Assembly: GCA_910584575.1 (NCBI GenBank)
Contig: CAJUBG010000083.1
Coordinates: forward strand, 1 to 10,285
Length of the DNA: 10,285 bases
From: an uncultured Dorea sp.
GTDB lineage: Bacteria; Bacillota; Clostridia; Lachnospirales; Lachnospiraceae
Direction: 5' to 3'
The notes beneath the pieces are model-generated. The model ran no database searches. It had not been told where the DNA came from and saw only the letters and a list, made by a program, of their open reading frames with translations. Below are positions 5,646 to 10,285 of this stretch, piece after piece (positions within the stretch are counted from its first letter, which is position 1; every line of letters starts with the position of its first letter). The position numbers were made by a program, and so were the translations under genes.

Positions 5646-5880
5646 CGGTCAGAGTCTTAGCGCTGACCCCCTTAAGCATCCCTAATTTCCCTGACAGAGA
5701 GCTTGTAGCATCCTGCGGCGCGTCCAGAACCACGCTGATAATGGATATTCCTCGCTCTCTGTATGGAATTCCCATACGCCCCACCACATACTGGCGGAAT
5801 TCGTGGAGTAACTGATTGACCTCCCCCGCCGCTTCTTCGTCCTTAACCATGATACTGATAACTGATACCCTGCTTTCCAT
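5632..5880 (-). CDS. TM1266-family protein (putative iron-only hydrogenase system regulator)
   Basis: The 82-residue protein matches the small TM1266 family: an N-terminal beta strand VSVISIMV, the signature GRMGIPYRERGISIISVVLDAP (about 34-55) and a C-terminal LSGKLGMLKGV segment (about 62-72). The family has an ACT/NikR-C-like fold and is usually found near the HydE/F/G maturases of [FeFe] hydrogenase; its biochemical role is unproven. No hydrogenase genes are in this window. It follows the pdaB-like gene by 16 nt on the same strand with an AAGGA site, so the two are probably co-transcribed. Its 3' end overlaps the end of the pduL-like gene. Confidence 0.9.
   Translation of the reverse strand: MESRVSVISIMVKDEEAAGEVNQLLHEFRQYVVGRMGIPYRERGISIISVVLDAPQDATSSLSGKLGMLKGVSAKTLTAKTD
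5647..5668. other. Stem-loop in the pduL/TM1266 convergent junction
   Basis: Directly after the pduL-like stop codon, GGTCAG (5647-5652) pairs with CTGACC (5663-5668) around a 10-nt loop; one extra G-C pair lies inside. No T-run follows on either strand, so it is at best a weak terminator or a 3'-end stabiliser. It lies inside the last codons of the TM1266-family gene. Confidence 0.35.
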
Positions 5881-5896
5881 CTGAATTTATCCTTTC

Positions 5897-6670
5897 TTAT
5901 TTCTTTTTTAGCTGGCGCCCTGCCGCGTCCAGGTAAAACCCCTTCTTATAGATAAGCTTCGACACCGGAACCATCTGATATCCCTTCCTCTCAAGCTCTG
6001 TCAGCAAATCATCTAATGCCTCCGCCGTATACTTCGTCCCGTTGTGCAGAAGAATAATCGCGCCGTTTTTTAGCTCTTTGCTGCCTATTACCGTCTCAAC
6101 AATATCTTTGACACCATAATCCTTCCAGTCAAGGCTGTCAACCGACCACTGGATAGGATAATAGCCGCACGCCTGGATATTGCGGATAATTTCATCGTCA
6201 TAGTTGTCATAGGGGACGCGGAACAGCCGCATCTCCTCCCCCGTAAGCTCTAAAACCTTCTCATGCACAGACAGTATCTCCTGCCTCTGTTCCTCCTTCT
6301 CAAGCCCAATCATACTCCTGTGGCTGGCACTGTGGTTGGCAAGGTCATGGCCAGCCTCCTTGACTGCCTTAACCTCCTCCGGATATTTTTCCACCCAGTC
6401 GCCCGTCATGAAGAAGGTCGCCTGAACCTTGTGCTTCTTGAGGATATAAAGAATCCGCGCGGTATCCTCGTTTCCCCAGGCAGCGTCAAAGGTTAGCGCC
6501 ACCTTCTTTTCCTCTGTTTCCACAGAACAGATGGGCATCTCTTTTCCGTTGATATTTCCGGAAACCGTGGAGTAACTGGAAATGTATTGAAATGAGCCAA
6601 ACAGGGCGGCGGCAAGAGCCAGGGCAAAAAGCCCGTAGTTTCTCCACTTTTTCCTTTTTTCTACATTCAT
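5897..6670 (-). CDS. Polysaccharide deacetylase, clostridial PdaB-like
   Basis: The 257-residue protein has a short basic N-terminus, one membrane anchor (about 11-31) and an extracytoplasmic NodB deacetylase domain (about 57-240). NodB enzymes remove acetyl groups from N-acetylated sugars such as peptidoglycan; the PdaB branch acts in sporulation and cortex formation. Seen are TFDAAWGNEDT (Asp62), zinc-ligand motif HSASH (His113, His117), RVPYDNY (Arg151), WSVDSLDW and LLHNGTKYT (His209). The usual second aspartate of TFDDG is alanine here, which I recall as common in clostridial PdaB-like proteins. The start is ATG at 6670, with GGAG 8 nt upstream; a GTG two codons earlier is too close to that site. 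TM1266 follows after 16 nt. No convincing sporulation-sigma promoter was found. Confidence 0.9.
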   Translation of the reverse strand: MNVEKRKKWRNYGLFALALAAALFGSFQYISSYSTVSGNINGKEMPICSVETEEKKVALTFDAAWGNEDTARILYILKKHKVQATFFMTGDWVEKYPEEVKAVKEAGHDLANHSASHRSMIGLEKEEQRQEILSVHEKVLELTGEEMRLFRVPYDNYDDEIIRNIQACGYYPIQWSVDSLDWKDYGVKDIVETVIGSKELKNGAIILLHNGTKYTAEALDDLLTELERKGYQMVPVSKLIYKKGFYLDAAGRQLKKK

Positions 6671-6752
6671 AGACACAACTCCGGATATACGTCTTTACTG
6701 ACAGTATATGCCGCGGCGTGACGGGAAATCATCTATTTCTTAAATCTGCTTT

Positions 6753-8027
6753 TCAAATCAGCCAAACCGGTACATACCAGTTTTTTTCATCAACGGGAAG
6801 CAAATCTGCCGCCATACAAATAACGCTTCCTGTTCCTATTTCTACTTTAAGCGTTTCCAATCCTCCAAAAGTCTCTGCAGTACGAACTGCATCTAATACC
6901 CGAAAATTCTTGATTGCAGCTTTTCCGGGTGAAGCCGATTTTTTTATCTCTATTGGTGACAATACACCATCCTGATAAATCAACAGGTCAATCTCCTTCT
7001 GGTCTTTATCTCTATAATAATAAATCGGGGGTTCTTTTCCTGCGTTCAAATAACTCTTGTAAATTTCCGAAAAGACATAGCTTTCAAAAATTGCCCCTGA
7101 CATGGCGCCTTTTTCCAGCGTCTCCGGATTCCCCCACTTTAAAAGATAAACTGCAAGACCTGTATCTAAAAAATGAAGAAGCGGCATTTTTACAACGCGT
7201 TTCAGAGCATTATTATGATACGGCTGTATAAGCGCAATGATATGGGATGAAACCAAAATCGACAGCCATTTCTTTGCCGTTGGCGCCGATATCCCCGCCG
7301 CACTTGCCAGCTCCTCGTATACAACCGGCTTAGAAGTATGGGCTGCAACAACCGTCATAAAATTGTAAAATTGCATTTCATCCGCAACCTGCGCCAAATC
7401 ACGGATATCCCTATGCAGATACGTATCTACGTAGGAACGGTAGTAGGTTTCCCAATCTACATTTTTATCCGCATAAAGCTCTGGCATAGAACCTTTAAAT
7501 ATCCTCTGATATATTTCATTGAGTCCGCGCGGCTTCGTGGCAGATAAACGATTCAATAAACGTCCGGTGTCAGTAGTAAACGGTTCGCTTGGCATCTGAT
7601 TAATTTCTGCATCAGAAAGCCCTAACAAATTCACAATACCAACACGCCCTGCAAGACTTTCACTCACATCTTTCATAAGGTGGAAAGCCTGTGAACCTGT
7701 GAGCCAGAAATCCCCTTTTCGTTTTGAACGGTCTGCACTCATTTTTATATAGGGAAATAATTCTGTTGCATACTGAATCTCATCAATTAAAACCGGCGGA
7801 GAATATCTTTGCAGAAACAATGCAGGGTCGCGTTTTGCAAGGTATCTCACATCCGGATCATCCAAGGTTACATACTTACGTCCTATGCCTTCCTCCTGCT
7901 GCACTTCTGCTAGCTTTTGCAGTAAAGTTGTTTTTCCGACCTGCCTCGGTCCAGTGACCAAAAGCACTGGAAACATCCGCGAAATTCTTGCAATCATATC
8001 TTCAGCGGCCCTCTTAATATATGCCAT
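6753..8027 (-). CDS. AAA family ATPase with C-terminal DUF4143 domain
   Basis: The 424-residue protein has the AAA_14 plus DUF4143 layout, common in bacteria and archaea and of unknown function. Visible are Walker A GPRQVGKTT (26-34), Walker B VLIDEIQ (79-85), a sensor-like WLTGSQ (108-113), and a winged-helix-like GISAPTAKKWLSIL (245-258). The C-terminus holds a nuclease-like arrangement: Glu315, Asp347 in EIDLLI and Glu360-Ile-Lys362, resembling a PD-(D/E)xK core. The start is ATG at 8027 with GGGGAG 6 nt upstream; the TTG at 8045 is before that site. It has its own strong promoter and no obvious functional partner. By eye it is more A/T-rich than the flanking genes, and members of this family are patchily distributed, so it may have been acquired. 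Whether the nuclease-like part is active is unknown. Confidence 0.9.
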   Translation of the reverse strand: MAYIKRAAEDMIARISRMFPVLLVTGPRQVGKTTLLQKLAEVQQEEGIGRKYVTLDDPDVRYLAKRDPALFLQRYSPPVLIDEIQYATELFPYIKMSADRSKRKGDFWLTGSQAFHLMKDVSESLAGRVGIVNLLGLSDAEINQMPSEPFTTDTGRLLNRLSATKPRGLNEIYQRIFKGSMPELYADKNVDWETYYRSYVDTYLHRDIRDLAQVADEMQFYNFMTVVAAHTSKPVVYEELASAAGISAPTAKKWLSILVSSHIIALIQPYHNNALKRVVKMPLLHFLDTGLAVYLLKWGNPETLEKGAMSGAIFESYVFSEIYKSYLNAGKEPPIYYYRDKDQKEIDLLIYQDGVLSPIEIKKSASPGKAAIKNFRVLDAVRTAETFGGLETLKVEIGTGSVICMAADLLPVDEKNWYVPVWLI

Positions 8028-8068
8028 AGCGTACTCCCCTTTCAATGTTAGTAACTGCCAATAATCTT

Positions 8069-8097
8069 ATTATAATCAAAGTATTATTTCTCGTCAA
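8069..8097 (-). promoter_or_regulatory. Sigma-A promoter of the DUF4143 ATPase gene
   Basis: TTGACG (8092-8097), a 17-bp spacer and perfect TATAAT (8069-8074) on the minus strand place a start about 35 nt before the ribosome binding site. This near-consensus promoter suggests the ATPase is expressed constitutively, independently of the divergent kinase pair. Confidence 0.8.
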
Positions 8098-8194
8098 TCA
8101 TTGTCGTGGCTAAACCAAAATAATATTTTTATATAGTCAAACTATCATTTATACATATTTCATAAATCATTCCTATTTTATCTCACGATTTTTA

Positions 8195-8203
8195 TGGTAT
8201 ACT
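8195..8203 (+). promoter_or_regulatory. Extended -10 promoter of the kdpD-like gene
   Basis: TGGTATACT is an extended -10 box (TG-N-TATACT). No good -35 hexamer is present at 16-18 bp upstream, where the sequence is only A/T-rich, so an activator or the extended -10 may drive it. Transcription would start near 8210, about 35 nt before the ATG at 8245. The A/T-rich stretch between this and the divergent ATPase promoter (8098-8190) holds only a small inverted repeat, ATAGT-CAA-ACTAT at 8133-8145. Confidence 0.6.
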
Positions 8204-8244
8204 ATCTATATCATAACATGTACCAAAAGGAGACAGGACTTCCT

Positions 8245-9297
8245 ATGAAAAACTTCCTGCGCAACATCTCATACACACTTATAATGCTTGCTTTTGCAAC
8301 CGGATTGGCATTCATATTCTTTCACTTTGTAAAGGACAATACCGCCAATATCGCGTTGGTCTATATCCTCGCCCTTATCCTAATCGCAAGATGGACGACG
8401 GGATACCTGTATGGTATCTTTTCTTCTCTGTTCTGCGTAATCTTCATCAACGGATTTTTTACCTATCCGTTTTTTGAGATTAACTTTACCATGAACGGAT
8501 ATCCCATCACATTTGTCTGTATGCTGATTATCACCATCACTACCAGCGCTATGACAACCAAGCTCACCCGTCAGGACGAGATGATTGCGGAACGGGAACG
8601 GAAGCTGAACGATGCGGAGAAGGAACGGATTCGAGCGAATCTTTTGCGGGCTATCTCTCATGACCTTCGGACTCCGCTGACCAGCATTATCGGGTCTTCG
8701 GCCTCATATATTGAGAACCATGACGAACTGAATTCAGATGAAAAATTGCAACTGATTACCTCCATTCATGATGACTCCAACTGGCTTCTGAATATGGTAG
8801 AAAATCTTTTGTCCGTCACACGAATCCAGGAGGACAGCCACAAGGTTTCCAAAGAACCGGAGATTGTAGAGGAGGTAGTTTCCGAGGCAATCGACAGGCT
8901 GGAAAAAAGGATGCCGGACGCTCTCATCAAAGTATCCGCCCCTGATGAGATACTGATGATTCCTATGGATTTCCTGCTTATTGAGCAAGTCCTGATTAAT
9001 CTTCTGGAAAATGCATTGGTTCATTCCCAGACCACTCAGCCGGTAGAGCTTATCATAACGAACGACGACGCTTATGTCACATTTCATGTGATTGACCACG
9101 GCAAAGGAATCGATACCTCCGCACTTCCAGACATTTTCAGCGGAAAGTACGACAGTTCTCTCGCCTCGGACACCAAACGCGGCATGGGAATCGGTTTATC
9201 CATTTGCCGCACGATCATACAGGCACACGGCGGGACGATTACGGCTCATAACCACGAAAATGGGGCTGAATTTGCATTTTCCCTCCCCATCGTGTAA
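8245..9297 (+). CDS. kdpD: Short KdpD-like sensor histidine kinase (no N-terminal KdpD domain)
   Basis: The 350-residue protein is a membrane histidine kinase whose sensory part is a DUF4118-like four-helix membrane block (about residues 9-29, 35-50, 53-75 and 88-106), as in the C-terminal half of KdpD. A short coiled linker (110-130) leads to the HisKA domain with His139 in SHDLRTPLTSIIG, then the ATPase with N box NLLENAL (252-258), G1 DHGKGID (284-290) and G2 GMGIGLSI (313-320). The roughly 400-residue N-terminal KdpD and USP domains of E. coli KdpD are absent. The start is ATG at 8245; AAGGAG is 12 nt upstream, slightly far. The KdpE-like regulator follows 30 bp downstream. Signals read by such short KdpD proteins are not settled; potassium or envelope stress is a guess. 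Confidence 0.9.
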   Translation: MKNFLRNISYTLIMLAFATGLAFIFFHFVKDNTANIALVYILALILIARWTTGYLYGIFSSLFCVIFINGFFTYPFFEINFTMNGYPITFVCMLIITITTSAMTTKLTRQDEMIAERERKLNDAEKERIRANLLRAISHDLRTPLTSIIGSSASYIENHDELNSDEKLQLITSIHDDSNWLLNMVENLLSVTRIQEDSHKVSKEPEIVEEVVSEAIDRLEKRMPDALIKVSAPDEILMIPMDFLLIEQVLINLLENALVHSQTTQPVELIITNDDAYVTFHVIDHGKGIDTSALPDIFSGKYDSSLASDTKRGMGIGLSICRTIIQAHGGTITAHNHENGAEFAFSLPIV

Positions 9298-9327
9298 AAA
9301 TACTCTTTCAAAGTAAAGGTGAAAAAT

Positions 9328-10047
9328 ATGACAACTCCAAACTATACAGTATTAATTATTGAAGACGAAAAAAATATCTCTGACTTTATGTCTAAAGCAT
9401 TAAAATCCAACGGCTATCGTGTCATCACGGCTCTTTCCGGCAAAGCAGGGCTCTCTCTGATTAGCTCACAGTGTCCGGACATCGTCCTTCTTGATCTCGG
9501 TCTTCCCGACATTGAAGGAAATGACATTATTACTTCTGTACGAAAATGGACGAGCTGTCCAATCATCGTTGTTTCTGCCCGAACAGGTGAGAAGGACAAG
9601 GTTGCCGCCCTGGATCTGGGTGCAGACGATTACATCACCAAGCCTTTCGGGACGCCTGAAATGCTGGCGCGAATCCGAGCGTCTTTGCGTCACAGTAACC
9701 GTATGGATTCCAATTCAGCATTGTACATCCGGCCTTATCAATGCAGGGGACTCCTTCTGGATTTTGACAAAAGGATGCTTACAGTAAATGGTGAGGAGGT
9801 TCACCTGACGCAGATTGAGTATAAGATTGTTGCCTTCCTTGCCAGAAATTCAGGGAAGGTTATGACTTATTCCGCGATTATGTCTAATGTATGGGGGCCA
9901 TTTACAGGAGATAACAACCGAATCCTCCGCGTCAACATGGCGAATATACGCAGAAAGATTGAACAGAACCCTTCACAGCCGCAATTTCTGTTTACAGAGG
10001 TGGGCGTGGGGTATCGGATGCGGGAGGACGAGAATGAGTTATGCTAA
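9328..10047 (+). CDS. kdpE: KdpE-like OmpR-family response regulator
   Basis: The 239-residue protein has a receiver domain (about 6-122) and a winged-helix DNA-binding domain (about 135-235). The receiver is intact: acidic pair Glu12-Asp13, phospho-acceptor Asp56 in LLDLGLPD, Ser83 in VVSARTGEKDK and Lys105 in YITKPFG. The DNA-binding part has KdpE hallmarks: EVHLTQIEYKIVAFL, a GKVMTYSAI segment, VWGP, and ILRVNMANIRRKIEQNPSQPQ. The ATG at 9328 is preferred because AAAGGTGA lies just upstream; the GTG at 9319 is inside that site. It is the partner of the kinase 30 bp upstream. No kdpFABC, Trk or Ktr genes are in the window, so its targets are not visible. Confidence 0.94.
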   Translation: MTTPNYTVLIIEDEKNISDFMSKALKSNGYRVITALSGKAGLSLISSQCPDIVLLDLGLPDIEGNDIITSVRKWTSCPIIVVSARTGEKDKVAALDLGADDYITKPFGTPEMLARIRASLRHSNRMDSNSALYIRPYQCRGLLLDFDKRMLTVNGEEVHLTQIEYKIVAFLARNSGKVMTYSAIMSNVWGPFTGDNNRILRVNMANIRRKIEQNPSQPQFLFTEVGVGYRMREDENELC

Positions 10048-10152
10048 GTTTATGTTAAGGAATTTGCTATATGCTGTCTAATTCATCTGACTTCTGTTAA
10101 AATGGATGGGAAGGTGGCATATCGTAATAATGCCTCATTCATTATTCTCTCA

Positions 10153-10191
10153 AAAAGAGGATGCGCCTCTCCTAAGGGTGCATCCTCTTTT
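10153..10191. terminator. Bidirectional intrinsic terminator
   Basis: AAAAGAGGATGC (10153-10164) pairs perfectly with GCATCCTCTTTT (10180-10191), 12 bp, with a small inner CCT/AGG pairing. An A-run precedes it and a T-run follows, so it can end transcription from kdpE on the plus strand and from the gene entering on the minus strand, whose stop codon is 6 bp away. The 100 bp before it (10048-10150) hold no gene. Confidence 0.88.
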
Positions 10192-10196
10192 ATAAT

Positions 10197-10285
10197 CTAA
10201 TCGTTAGCGTTCAGCCACTCCTTCATCAACTCCACATACCTGTCCGTATCCTCCACGAAGCACATATGCCTGCAGGTGCGGAACA
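10197..10285 (-). CDS. 3' end of a probable alpha/beta hydrolase (partial)
   Basis: An open frame enters from the right edge on the minus strand and ends at TAG (10197-10199). The 28 visible residues include CRHMCFVEDTDRYVELMKEWL and end in NAND. This resembles the C-terminus of alpha/beta hydrolases of the proline iminopeptidase type, where the catalytic histidine lies just before M-x-F-x-E and a final amphipathic helix follows. The terminator directly after the stop supports a real gene end. Too little is visible for a firm assignment. Confidence 0.6.
   Translation of the reverse strand, partial: FRTCRHMCFVEDTDRYVELMKEWLNAND

Noticed and set aside
6690..6720. SigE or SigG promoter for the pdaB-like gene
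   Set aside because: CATATACT resembles a SigE -10 box, but no matching -35 element lies at the right distance.
8194..8244. Longer KdpD start at 8194
   Set aside because: The ATG lies within the extended -10 promoter and has no ribosome binding site; the ATG at 8245 follows AAGGAG.

Overview
The window looks like chromosome of an anaerobic, spore-forming Firmicute, most likely a Lachnospiraceae-type clostridium. The grounds are the DapL aminotransferase route to diaminopimelate, a Bacillus-type (GSI-alpha) glutamine synthetase followed by an ANTAR regulator, a TM1266-family hydrogenase-system protein, a clostridial PdaB-like deacetylase, a short KdpD, and strong AGGAGG ribosome binding sites. 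The taxonomy is inferred from protein character only.

Left part (1-4600, all minus strand): a tRNA-Gln(CTG) and tRNA-Pro(CGG) pair is transcribed from one strong promoter towards the left edge. To its right is a four-gene operon, glnA - ANTAR regulator - dapF - dapL, with a 19-nt gap at each junction and a terminator after dapL. It makes glutamine, then carries a probable RNA-binding antiterminator, then two enzymes that turn tetrahydrodipicolinate into meso-diaminopimelate for lysine and peptidoglycan. A sigma-A promoter with a palindrome across its -35 box lies upstream of glnA. An intrinsic-terminator hairpin sits between that promoter and the glnA ribosome binding site, so the operon is probably controlled by attenuation. 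The ANTAR protein's receiver domain has lost its phosphorylation site.

Middle part (4600-8040): an unrecognised small single-span membrane protein (minus) diverges from a cytosolic PduL-type phosphotransacylase (plus); their promoters are back to back around a 9-bp-arm palindrome. The pduL-like gene runs tail to tail into a TM1266-family gene and overlaps it by 14 bp. That gene follows a PdaB-like polysaccharide deacetylase on the minus strand. Upstream again is a stand-alone AAA/DUF4143 ATPase with its own strong promoter.

Right part (8040-10285): a KdpD-like histidine kinase lacking the N-terminal KdpD domain and a KdpE-like response regulator form a plus-strand pair, with no K+ transporter genes in view. 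A strong bidirectional terminator separates them from the 3' end of a probable alpha/beta hydrolase entering from the right on the minus strand. Most of the window is ordinary housekeeping sequence. The most distinctive part is the glnA leader together with the degenerate-receiver ANTAR protein and the attached dapF-dapL genes. No CRISPR array, insertion sequence or phage gene was seen.
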